64,000 nt of DNA from Verrucomicrobiota bacterium (GTDB lineage: Bacteria > Chlamydiota > Chlamydiia > Chlamydiales > Rhabdochlamydiaceae): the NCBI GenBank assembly GCA_018240065.1, contig JAFEGH010000003.1:1-64000 (forward strand), written 5' to 3'. The notes under the pieces were generated by a model that made no database searches, was not told the origin of the DNA, and was given only the letters and a program-made list of their open reading frames with translations. The translations under genes and the position numbers were made by a program. Below, piece after piece: positions 54,795 through 63,567 of this stretch (positions within the stretch are counted from its first letter, which is position 1; every line of letters starts with the position of its first letter).

Positions 54795-55490
54795 AAAAAT
54801 CTCCTTTGGTTGCGAGAAGGGAAAAGTCCCGTTAGAGAGTCAATTCACCTCAACTTTACTTAACTGTTCCCGGAAGTATATCCCCTTATAGTCTATTAAT
54901 CTAGGAAAGGGTCGCTTGATTTGGTTATTTTATTTCTCTTTTCGTTGGTAGTTAAGTAGTTGCAATTAGATATTAATCAGTAGCCTCTGGAATGGTGCTT
55001 GTCTATCCGTCGATGACAAGCTTTTTGGGAATTTGGAGGGGCACCCTTAAAGTTGATCAGCGAGAAGATCATCCGCCGCACGATCGGCCTTGCTTACAAT
55101 CCCGAATTCTAGACGATATCGCCCCCCCCCCCTTAAATAAGGCCTTTATCGAAGGAAGGCACTGAAGCCGTCTAAAAGGCTTATTCTGGTGGCGGTGCTT
55201 GCCTTTCCCGGATTGGGTGACGCTGGGGTTATCTAAGACCCGCAATTGTCGCTAGCGCAGTAGCTCTCTGTTGTAATGTCCATCTCAATTTACTCCTTCT
55301 CTTTGCCAGACCATCGTTTATTCTAAATTTGAGTGATATAAGGCATTTATAATTAGCTGTTTGCAGCTTTATTTTTTTTTAATTTTTAAATACTAATTTT
55401 AATATAAATTATTAACGTTTTTGTTGTTAATATAATTTGATTATTTGTGTATAATGTCTGCTAATAACAATTATTTAATTATGGTGATTT
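54795..55490. other. Long non-coding gap with degenerate-looking sequence
   Basis: About 700 bases without a convincing gene. A C11 run lies at 55122-55132. Upstream of it a short frame (about 55049-55120) reads LISEKIIRRTIGLAYNPEF then stop, which has protein-like composition and may be a gene remnant. 55340-55490 is AT-rich and carries the promoter of the next gene. No RNA gene seen. Confidence 0.4.
55450..55455 (+). promoter_or_regulatory. Candidate -10 box of the GT-LicD gene
   Basis: TATAAT, 35 bases before the ATG, in the same TGTATAATGT context as at 48990-48999. No clear -35 partner. Confidence 0.35.
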
Positions 55491-57875
55491 ATGTCGATAC
55501 AAGGGATGTTAAAAGATTTTATTGGTCGCGCGAGCCAGGAACTATCAAACAGCCAATTTGCTGCCTTCGATGGAAAGATTTACCCCCGCAGAGAGATCTC
55601 CTCCAAATTCCATAACCAACTGGAATTGGAATTAAATGATCCTGAAAAGGCCCTTTGTATTCTCAAAAGTTATGAGAAGCATTTAGCCCCGCATCTGGAT
55701 TCTCAACAGCAGGAAATGCTCCAAAACTGGTTGATAAAAAACGTCCGCTTCATCGGCTCTCTTCCTTTTTTCGCCCATTGGAAAGGAGAGATTGAACAGC
55801 CGATCGCAGCGATCCTGTCCAGTCATTTGGACCAATTCACAGCGTTTTTTGAAGAGGTCAAAGCAAATGAAAAACCTTGCGTCTTCCCGGTCAATAAAGA
55901 TCCTAATCAGCCCAAGAATATCGTCATTATCACGACAACAGGTGGCGGCGGACATAAAAGCGTCGCAGACGCGCTCAATCAGATCCTCAGCAAATTTCCT
56001 GAAAAGTATAAAGTCACCATAGTGGACTTTGCCGAAATCGCCAAGCCTTCAGACCCTCTTTATCGTCTTTCCGGCCTTTTGACGGCGGAAGAAGTCTACG
56101 ATAAAGTTTTCCAACAGCACAAAGACCCGAAACTGGCGACTGAGCTATGGCAATTAAAACCCAAACTCAACGCTTTTGTCGAAGACACGTGCGTTAGAGA
56201 CCTCAAAGACAGAATCCGCCCTCTCAACCCCGATCTGATCCTGAGTACCTGCCACTTTTTGGACAGGGATCTGGAAGTTTGCAGTTCTCTTGGCGTTCCC
56301 ATGCGCTTTGTACATTGCGATTATGAACTCAGCTGGGCGCTCGTTTCTCTTGTGGCCAAGGCCAATCCCCAAACTGTCAAACTATGGCTTCCCGCGACCG
56401 ATCCAGAGATCCTGCGCCCGACAAGCAGCAAGTTGAAATCGGAGCTTGTGCAGCAGTTGGTTCTGACGCATTCTGAAGATGAAATTGACGCTTTGATTGC
56501 GGAAGGGACGAAGTCGGTCATTGACTACTCAGGCTTTCCTGTGCGCTTATCTTTCAAGAGAGAAGAGGATCCTGAGGCATTAGCAAAGATCAGGCAAGGT
56601 CTTAATATCCCTGAAGGCTCCCAGGTCGTCGTCGCCCAGATGGGCAAGCAGGGAGTGGGAACTCTTTTCCAGGTCATCAAAGGTCTCAATGAAGACCGCC
56701 TTACTGTCTACGACCGTCCTGTCCATTTAGCCGTGATGTGCGGAACCAACGAACCGATGCGCAAGGAGTTGCTCGAATACTTAAAGAGCGCTGATAAGCA
56801 TCCTCAAATCCATTTTGAAATCCTCCCCATGCAGACTCAGGATGAGGTGGCGGCTTATCTCAAGATCGCTGATGCAGAGCTGATGAAACCGGGCGGAGCC
56901 GCATCGAGCGAAGCGCTGGAGATGGCTGTGAAGACATTGATTTTCGTCGATCCTGACCATCAATGGGAAGGATGCAACAAGGATCAGATGGTGCGTCATG
57001 GCATCGGAACCGTTGTCGAATCAATGGACACAATCCCCAAGCAGCTGAAGGAAGTGCTGGGCAAACCGAAAAAAACAGACTATGTTCCTATCAATGCCGA
57101 AAAGACCGTCCCGACACTCGTCGACGAGGCCATCGTGACGTTTGAGGTGTTTCGCAAGACCATGTCCGAGAAGCCATCTTCTCTTCATGTCGAATCAAAG
57201 GAAGAGATCCATACGGATGCTGTTTTCAAACGGACGCCAGTGAAAGACACTGTCAAAATTTACAAGATGCTCGATGATTTGCATACCATTTTAACCAAGC
57301 ATGGGATTCGATACTGGATGGACGGGGGCACTTTGCTAGGAGCGGTGCGCCATGGCGGTCTGATTCCTTGGGATGATGACGGCGACATTCAGATTTTCGA
57401 AGAGGATAAAGAGAAACTGCTCGCATTGAAAGAGGATTTTGCCGCTTTGGGATACCGGCTTGTCGAACACGAGCTGTCGTTGAAACTCTTCCCTTCCGAG
57501 ACGGATCACTATCCTTCGATCGATATCTTTACGGCAAAAAAAGATCAAGAGAGCGGCCTTTATTACATTGGCAATGCAAAAGCAAAAGGGATCTGGCCGA
57601 ACGATTATTGGACAGAAGAGGAGCTCAGCAACATCGTTCCATTTAAATTCGGACCGTCATTCCTAATGGGATGTGCAAAACCAAGGCGCTACCTTTCTAC
57701 GCTGTATGGTGATAATCATATGGAAGTCGCGTACCAGCTGTGGAACCATGCGGAAAACACAATGCACCGCAGGTTGGCCGTCCAAATCGTCGACAAGAGT
57801 CCTGCTCCCTGGCAGGAAGTATCAGCCACAACAACGACAACATCTAATAGTCAACTCGTAAAATCGAGCAACTAA
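55491..57875 (+). CDS. MGDG-synthase-like glycosyltransferase fused to LicD-family domain
   Basis: 794 residues. Residues about 140-560 are a GT28/MGDG-synthase-like glycosyltransferase: IVIITTTGGGGHKSVADAL (GGGGH at 151-155), ILSTCHFLDRD, and the donor region ELMKPGGAASSEALEM. Residues about 590-765 are a LicD domain: GIRYWMDGGTLLGAVRHGG, then PWDDDGDIQIF (627-632) and YPSIDIF, with metal-binding Asp. LicD proteins transfer phosphocholine or related groups to sugars; here a single polypeptide joins sugar transfer to phospho-group transfer. No membrane segment, so it may act as a secreted effector or peripherally at the inner membrane. Its terminator follows. The combination is unusual. Confidence 0.8.
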   Translation: MSIQGMLKDFIGRASQELSNSQFAAFDGKIYPRREISSKFHNQLELELNDPEKALCILKSYEKHLAPHLDSQQQEMLQNWLIKNVRFIGSLPFFAHWKGEIEQPIAAILSSHLDQFTAFFEEVKANEKPCVFPVNKDPNQPKNIVIITTTGGGGHKSVADALNQILSKFPEKYKVTIVDFAEIAKPSDPLYRLSGLLTAEEVYDKVFQQHKDPKLATELWQLKPKLNAFVEDTCVRDLKDRIRPLNPDLILSTCHFLDRDLEVCSSLGVPMRFVHCDYELSWALVSLVAKANPQTVKLWLPATDPEILRPTSSKLKSELVQQLVLTHSEDEIDALIAEGTKSVIDYSGFPVRLSFKREEDPEALAKIRQGLNIPEGSQVVVAQMGKQGVGTLFQVIKGLNEDRLTVYDRPVHLAVMCGTNEPMRKELLEYLKSADKHPQIHFEILPMQTQDEVAAYLKIADAELMKPGGAASSEALEMAVKTLIFVDPDHQWEGCNKDQMVRHGIGTVVESMDTIPKQLKEVLGKPKKTDYVPINAEKTVPTLVDEAIVTFEVFRKTMSEKPSSLHVESKEEIHTDAVFKRTPVKDTVKIYKMLDDLHTILTKHGIRYWMDGGTLLGAVRHGGLIPWDDDGDIQIFEEDKEKLLALKEDFAALGYRLVEHELSLKLFPSETDHYPSIDIFTAKKDQESGLYYIGNAKAKGIWPNDYWTEEELSNIVPFKFGPSFLMGCAKPRRYLSTLYGDNHMEVAYQLWNHAENTMHRRLAVQIVDKSPAPWQEVSATTTTTSNSQLVKSSN

Positions 57876-57929
57876 AGGATCTCGATTACGTTTTTTAGGA
57901 TTGTTATTCCAACTTTTGAGAATTGTCCC

Positions 57930-57964
57930 TAGACCTCTTTATGAAAAGAGGTCTATTTTTTTTT
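57930..57964 (+). terminator. Terminator of the GT-LicD gene
   Basis: Stem TAGACCTCTTT with AAAGAGGTCTA and a short ATGA-type loop, followed by nine T. The convergent P-type ATPase gene ends inside it, with its TAG in the 3' arm. Confidence 0.93.
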
Positions 57965-59941
57965 CAGCAATCTCAAGGAGTTGAGGCCGACGATGACGGT
58001 GCCCCCCTCATGCAGAATGACCGCTAGCCATAACGGGATAAAGCCAAGCAGCGCGGGAGTTGTCGCAAAGACGATGACGCAGAGGGCAAGGGTGATGTTC
58101 TGTTTGACGATCGTAAGAGTCTGTCTGGATTTGCGCACCAGCCAATCAAGCAGGGAGAGGTCGTCGTTCAGAAAGACGATATCGGAGGCGTCGATGGCCG
58201 TCGCGCTGCCGATCTTTCCCATGGAGATACCGACAGTAGAGCGGGCGAGAGCGGGGGCGTCGTTGATCCCGTCGCCAACCATGATCAGTCCTTCTTTCTG
58301 CGACAACTCCGTCACTTTTGCAAGTTTGTCTTCGGGCCGCAAGTTGGCATAGACTTCTTCGATGCCGACTGTCTGCGCGACAGCATTGGCGATGTCGGCA
58401 TGATCGCCGGTCAACATCATCGGTTTCAAATGCACATCTTTTTTCAAACGCTCGATGATCGCGACCGACTCGGGACGGACAGTATCGGTAAAATGGAACA
58501 AAAAGAGTGTTTCCTCGATGAGCAGGAGCGTGCTCATATGCCCTTCGCGCTGCATTGTCGTTTGCAGCGATTCCCATTTGTTTTTCAATGAATCGGGTAT
58601 CTTTTGGCCGATGAATTCAGCATGGCCGATCGAGGCGCTGGATGTTTTGGAATAAAGCGAGACTTTCCCCTCGAGGCCGTATCCGGAGACAGCTTTGAAA
58701 TCGATGAGCTCTTTTGCTTTGATCCTTTTTTCCTTGGCGAACGCGACGATGGCGTCGGCGATTGGATGGACGGCGTTGCGCTCCAGTCCGTAGGCGATTG
58801 CCAGAGCTTCATCCTCGCTGCAAATCGGGGAGGCGATTGAAATGGTCTCGATGGAGACGCACGCGAGCTTGCCTGTCGTCAAGGTCCCTGTCTTGTCGAA
58901 GGCGATCCTTTTGCAGCCGGCCAGCGCATCGAGGATGATCCCCCCCTTGAGAAGGATCCCTTTGCGCGCACAGCAGCTGATGGCGCTCAAATAGGCGGTG
59001 GGCGTTGCGATGATCAGGGCGCAGGGCGAGGCGGCGATTAGGAAGGCCAGTGCGCGGTAGATTCCTCCTTCCTTTCCGAAGTAGGGCATCGGAAACACCA
59101 GGGGGATGGTGATCGCGAAAACAAGGAAGAGGCCGATGATCGTCATCGCATACCATTTTCCAAATCGATCGAGGAATCGCTGCAGCTCCGGTTTGGCTTC
59201 CTGGGCCTGTGTAATGAGCTGGATGATGCGTGTGAGCGTCGAATCCCCGCTTGTCCGCGTGACGGCGATCGTCAGGGTTCCGTCGAGGTTGCGCGCCCCG
59301 GCTGCGATCTCGTCCCCTTTCTTTTTCGAAACGGGGTGGCTCTCTCCCGTAAGGTGGAAGAGGTTGACGAAAGAGCTTCCCTCGATGACGGTTCCGTCCA
59401 GGGGAACGATTTCGCCCGCTTTGATCAGCAGGTGAGCTCCAACCGGGATCTCTTTGACAGCTTTGTCATAAACGGTCCCGTCGGAGGAGACGACGCAGGC
59501 AAACCGAGGGGAGAGACGGTTCAAACTGAGCAGAGTCCCTTTTGTCTTGTCGGAGACCATGTTCTCCATTGCAGCGGACAGTTCGAAAAGCACCAGCAAC
59601 AGAGCTCCTTCCATGCCGCTGCCGATGATCACTGACAGGAGTGCTGCCAGCGTCATCAGGACGTCGATGTTGATCTCGAGATTTTTAATGTCCTCTATCG
59701 ATCCCAAAAGGGCCGGCGTCCCGGAAAAGAAATAGACAAAGAGAAGAAACAGATGGGACACAGGGGGAAGGAAAAAGGAAGTCGCGAAAGCCAGAAAGAG
59801 TAAAAATGCGGAGAACAGCGCCGTCTTCAGAGGCAGGTTTTTTCCCCATCTGCGCGAGTCCGGTGTCAGAAATGGGCTGATGCTCTCTTCCTTCCCGGAG
59901 GCAAAGAACTCATCGAAAATAAAAGGACCGGCAGGAATCAT
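57953..59941 (-). CDS. Heavy-metal-transporting P1B-type ATPase
   Basis: 662 residues. Phosphorylation site FDKTGTLTTGKL, TGE in FHLTGESHPVSKKKGDE, hinge GDGINDAPALARSTVGI, membrane metal motif SPC (IAASPCALIIATPTAY) and HEGGTVIVGLNSLRLL. The SPC motif and HEGGT place it with P1B-4 pumps (Co/Zn/Fe/Ni efflux) rather than the CPC copper or zinc types. No N-terminal metal-binding domain is seen. The start overlaps the VIT-like gene stop by one base (TAATG). It exports divalent metal from the cytoplasm. Confidence 0.9.
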   Translation of the reverse strand: MIPAGPFIFDEFFASGKEESISPFLTPDSRRWGKNLPLKTALFSAFLLFLAFATSFFLPPVSHLFLLFVYFFSGTPALLGSIEDIKNLEINIDVLMTLAALLSVIIGSGMEGALLLVLFELSAAMENMVSDKTKGTLLSLNRLSPRFACVVSSDGTVYDKAVKEIPVGAHLLIKAGEIVPLDGTVIEGSSFVNLFHLTGESHPVSKKKGDEIAAGARNLDGTLTIAVTRTSGDSTLTRIIQLITQAQEAKPELQRFLDRFGKWYAMTIIGLFLVFAITIPLVFPMPYFGKEGGIYRALAFLIAASPCALIIATPTAYLSAISCCARKGILLKGGIILDALAGCKRIAFDKTGTLTTGKLACVSIETISIASPICSEDEALAIAYGLERNAVHPIADAIVAFAKEKRIKAKELIDFKAVSGYGLEGKVSLYSKTSSASIGHAEFIGQKIPDSLKNKWESLQTTMQREGHMSTLLLIEETLFLFHFTDTVRPESVAIIERLKKDVHLKPMMLTGDHADIANAVAQTVGIEEVYANLRPEDKLAKVTELSQKEGLIMVGDGINDAPALARSTVGISMGKIGSATAIDASDIVFLNDDLSLLDWLVRKSRQTLTIVKQNITLALCVIVFATTPALLGFIPLWLAVILHEGGTVIVGLNSLRLLKKK

Positions 59942-60699
59942 TAATTTTTAGCGATAAGAGGGATTAAAAAATAGATGCAGCCGGCGGTAAGCCCGGCGAT
60001 GGCCAGATTCCAGACGACAGTGTTCCCTGCGCGGTTGCGCTCAAGCCTGGCGGAGATCGTTGAGGAAACAATGACGACGAGCGCAGAGAGCACAGCAAGC
60101 CCAAAGGAGGGGAATGCCCACAGTCCGAACAGGCAGGCGCAGGCGCCGATCAGGGAGCCGATGAGAGCTCCGAATGCCTGCTTGAGGGGGTGTTCGTACG
60201 CTTCGAGCGTGAGGCCCAGTTCTTCTTCCAGCATGACGCGGAGAAGGCGATTGTCGTCGGCCATCAGGACGTCGATGACCTCCTCGAGCAATTTCCCGCT
60301 CAGGCCCTTCGCCTGGTACATCTCGGTCAGTTCTATTCTCTCCTGGGCACGGTGGTGTTCGATCTCCCAGCGCTCTTCTTCGATTACGCGATGGAGCCTT
60401 TCGACGCGCGCCCAGCCCAGTAGCGCGCTGCGGGCCGTCTTCCAGATGACCCATCCTGCGGAAAATAGGACAAGGCAAATCCAGACGTTGGAAAAAGAGA
60501 AAAAATGGGAGATGATGACCCAGAGGACCAAAAGCGCGATCGCTATCTCTTTGGAGGCATCGGCCAGGGCTGCGATATGACCGGGCATCTCTGTGCCATG
60601 GATTTCAGCGGAGGCCATCGCGCCGCGCGTCCTTGCTTCTCTGAGGTGTTCGACGACCGATTTGCCTTTGAAATGTTCTGAAGGGGGAGGAAGCGTCAT
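59941..60699 (-). CDS. VIT1/CCC1-type metal transporter family protein
   Basis: 252 residues from MTLPPPSEHFKGKSVVEHL, chosen because GAGG precedes it and it begins eight bases after the aminopeptidase stop (longer frame from 60753). Membrane segments near residues 50-90 and 175-250 flank a charged helical region with AQERIELTEMYQAKGLSGKLLEEVIDVLMADDN and MLEEELGL, typical of the Glu-rich VIT loop that binds Fe/Mn. It probably moves Fe or Mn out of the cytoplasm and works with the adjacent P1B ATPase. Confidence 0.75.
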   Translation of the reverse strand: MTLPPPSEHFKGKSVVEHLREARTRGAMASAEIHGTEMPGHIAALADASKEIAIALLVLWVIISHFFSFSNVWICLVLFSAGWVIWKTARSALLGWARVERLHRVIEEERWEIEHHRAQERIELTEMYQAKGLSGKLLEEVIDVLMADDNRLLRVMLEEELGLTLEAYEHPLKQAFGALIGSLIGACACLFGLWAFPSFGLAVLSALVVIVSSTISARLERNRAGNTVVWNLAIAGLTAGCIYFLIPLIAKN

Positions 60700-60706
60700 G
60701 CAGACC

Positions 60707-61990
60707 TCACCCTTTTTGCAAGAGGTGGGCGAGGAGACGGACCATGTCGACATAGTCCTGACCTGCCATCACTTCGCGTATCGAATGCATGGAGAGCTGC
60801 GGACAGCCGATGTCCACGGTATTGATCCCGGTGCCCTGTGCGACGATCGGCCCCACTGTGCTGCCGCACGGGATGTCGGAGCGGCACACATATTGCTGAA
60901 AGGGGAGGTTAAGCTCTCTGCAGGCATGGACGATCACAGCTGCCGACAGGGCGTTAGAGGCATATTTCTGATCGGCATTGTACTTGAGGACGATCCCTTT
61001 GCCAAGCAGTGGAATGTGGTGCGGCTCGTGCTTTTTAGGATAGTTGGGATTTAAGGCATGGGCCATGTCGATCGAGACGCATAGCGATCTGTTCTTGATG
61101 AGGAGAAGTTCTTCGGCGCCGATGTTGAGGCTGTAGCCGATTCTCTGGAGCATATCGCTCAAAAAAGGTGAGGCGGCGCCTTCTTTGCTGCGTGAGCCGA
61201 TCTCCTCATTGTCCCAGAAAAAGGCCATGTGCAGGGCCCTCTGCGCGGGTTTTTCCTGCATTCCGATCGCGGAGAGGGAAGCGTGGACGCCGGCCAGATT
61301 GTCGATGCGATAAGAGGCGAGCATCTCGTTCTCGAACCCTAGGAAACGGGAGGCTTCGTGGGGGACGAGGAAGAGTTCAAACGAGAGGAGGGAGTGGAAT
61401 GAGAGATGGCGGCGCAGAAGTTTTTCCAGCACGTCCATGGAAGAGATGAACTCGTCCGAGAGTCCGACAATGGGACACAAATGTTCCTGTTTGTTCAGAT
61501 GCAGCCCTTTCTCGTTGACCTCTCTATCGAGGTGGATTGCCAGCTGCGGGATGAAGAGAAGGGCGTCGTCGAGGTAGACAAGCCGCTCTTCGGGAATTCC
61601 CGATCCGTTGGTGATCACGACTCTTCCGGCGAGCGCCAGATCGCGGTTAAGCCACGAGGAGAGCAGCGGGGCTCCATAGACTTCGACGCCGAATTGGGTC
61701 ATGTTGGCTTTTTGAAAAGCGGGCATCGGTTTCAATTTCAGCGCGGGAGAATCGGTGTGCGAGGCGAGAATGAGAGCTTCTTTGGGAAGCATTTCAGGAA
61801 TGGAGAATGCGCACAGCGCGCCGCCTCTTGCGACGAAATATTTCTTTCCGAGCTCCAGATGCCATTTCTCTTCTTCGTTTAGAGGATGGAATTCCCGCAT
61901 CGCAAGGCGGTTGCCGATCTCTTTGACGGCATGCCAGGATGTCGGCGATGCGTCGAGAAACGCTTTGAGGTCGGTCAAAATATGCGACAT
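60707..61990 (-). CDS. M18 family aspartyl aminopeptidase
   Basis: 427 residues from MSHILTDLKAFLDASPTSWHAV (GGAGGGAGCC before the ATG; an upstream start at 62005 is less good). Metal ligands of M18 peptidases are visible: ASHTDSPALKLKP, WDNEEIGSRSKEGA, SIDMAHALNPNYP and the His near the C-terminus (LSMHSIREVMAGQDY). It removes N-terminal Asp/Glu residues from peptides, useful with host peptide import. It follows serS at 21 bases. Confidence 0.92.
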   Translation of the reverse strand: MSHILTDLKAFLDASPTSWHAVKEIGNRLAMREFHPLNEEEKWHLELGKKYFVARGGALCAFSIPEMLPKEALILASHTDSPALKLKPMPAFQKANMTQFGVEVYGAPLLSSWLNRDLALAGRVVITNGSGIPEERLVYLDDALLFIPQLAIHLDREVNEKGLHLNKQEHLCPIVGLSDEFISSMDVLEKLLRRHLSFHSLLSFELFLVPHEASRFLGFENEMLASYRIDNLAGVHASLSAIGMQEKPAQRALHMAFFWDNEEIGSRSKEGAASPFLSDMLQRIGYSLNIGAEELLLIKNRSLCVSIDMAHALNPNYPKKHEPHHIPLLGKGIVLKYNADQKYASNALSAAVIVHACRELNLPFQQYVCRSDIPCGSTVGPIVAQGTGINTVDIGCPQLSMHSIREVMAGQDYVDMVRLLAHLLQKG

Positions 61991-62011
61991 GGCTCCCTCC
62001 TCCACGAGTGT

Positions 62012-63292
62012 TTAGCAAACTGGGCGCAGCTCTTTTGTCCCATTCAGATATTTGTGTAATACCACAGGCAGAGTTACAGAGCCATCTTCATTTTGATTGT
62101 TCTCGAGCAGGGCCACCATCAGGCGGGACGTCGCAAGGCCAGAACCGTTCAGCGTATGCACAAGCTCCGGCTTTTCTTCCTTATGGCGGTAGCGGATTTG
62201 CGAACGTCTGGCCTGGTAGTCCGTGCAATTGGAGACAGAGGATACTTCATAATAGCGGCTTTGGCCGGGGAGGTAGACTTCGATGTCGACAGTCTTGGCC
62301 GCGGCAAACGACATGTCGCCGGTCACAAGCAGCATGTTGCGGTAATGCATGCCGAGTCCTTGGAGGACCATCTCTGCGCTTGCCATCATCTGGTCGAACA
62401 CCTGATCGCTCTGATCGGGTTTGGTGAAGCAGAACATCTCGACTTTGTTGAACTGGTGCATGCGGATGAGTCCTCGCTCGGAAGATCCAGCAGCTCCGGC
62501 CTCTCTGCGGAAGCAAGGGGTGTAGGAGATGAGTTTTTTAGGGAGCTCTTCTTCCTTGAGGATCTCGTCATAGTAAAGACCGTTCAGGGCAACCTCCGAG
62601 GTCGGGATCAGATAAAGCTGATAATCTTCATCGGAGATCTTGAAGAGCTGTTTTTCGAATTTCGGCAATTGTCCCGAGCCGAACATGATCTCCGGTCTGA
62701 CAAGATGAGGCACCATGTGCATCTCAAAACCGTTCTCAAGATGGATGTCGATCATGTAGTTGATCAGCGCCCACTCGAGCCTGGCGCCCATTTCGCGATA
62801 GACGGGCCAACCGCTTCCTGACACTTTTGCGCCCCGTTTGAAGTCGAAAAGACAGAGCCGGTCGTTGAGCTCAACATGATTTTTAAATGGGAAAGCAAAG
62901 TCCCGCTTCTGCCCGACGCTCTTGATGCAGACGTTGTCCTTGGGGTCCGGGGAGATTTTAATTTCATCGCGGGGAAGGTTGGGGATGCTGGCCAGCTTCT
63001 GAGTGAGTTCATGCTCGAGCGCTGTCAGCTCATGATCGAGGATCGCGATCTTGTCGCCAAGGCCCGCGACTTCTTTCATCAGCTCGGTCGTATCTTTCTT
63101 TTCACGTTTCTTTTCGCCGATCTCCTTAGAGAGGTGGTTGCGGGAGGCCTTGAGCTCTTCGACGTTCATTTTGATGACGCGGATCCTTTCGTCGAGTGCG
63201 ACGATAGGGGATAGGTCGATCTCCGGGTCTTTAGTTTTAAGTTTTTTTTCTACGGCGTCCTTATCGGCGCGGATGAGCTTGATGTCGATCAT
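62012..63292 (-). CDS. serS: Seryl-tRNA synthetase
   Basis: 426 residues, normal length, with GGGAGC upstream. N-terminal antiparallel coiled coil (IRVIKMNVEELKASRNHLSKEIGEKKREK), motif 2 TPCFRREAGAAGSSERGLIRMHQFNKVE and motif 3 NGSGLATSRLMVALLENNQNEDG are intact. It charges tRNA-Ser. First gene of the serS-apeptidase-VIT-P1B run. Confidence 0.97.
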   Translation of the reverse strand: MIDIKLIRADKDAVEKKLKTKDPEIDLSPIVALDERIRVIKMNVEELKASRNHLSKEIGEKKREKKDTTELMKEVAGLGDKIAILDHELTALEHELTQKLASIPNLPRDEIKISPDPKDNVCIKSVGQKRDFAFPFKNHVELNDRLCLFDFKRGAKVSGSGWPVYREMGARLEWALINYMIDIHLENGFEMHMVPHLVRPEIMFGSGQLPKFEKQLFKISDEDYQLYLIPTSEVALNGLYYDEILKEEELPKKLISYTPCFRREAGAAGSSERGLIRMHQFNKVEMFCFTKPDQSDQVFDQMMASAEMVLQGLGMHYRNMLLVTGDMSFAAAKTVDIEVYLPGQSRYYEVSSVSNCTDYQARRSQIRYRHKEEKPELVHTLNGSGLATSRLMVALLENNQNEDGSVTLPVVLHKYLNGTKELRPVC

Positions 63293-63567
63293 CGCTTGGG
63301 CTCCCTTGATAAAAGTTACATTTAAAATGGAGTCTGAATATAGGAGTTTTAAGGGCTTAAAGTCAATCTGTTCAAGAATAAGCCCTTAATAAAAATTTCA
63401 GTGGATTTATGGGTTCTTTTGTGCCGCTTTTTTAGAGTTTGGAATGTCTCATTACTTTGTGGATAGGGTTATACAATTGCAAATATGAAGTTATGTCAGT
63501 TGAGCAGGTAGAAAAAAATTAACAAGCCGTCAAAGTGGCATTGGGATATCAAGCCCTTCCAATATGA
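63293..63567. other. Intergenic region between serS and the edge gene
   Basis: 275 bases, AT-rich. No terminator hairpin or promoter boxes recognised with confidence. Confidence 0.35.
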
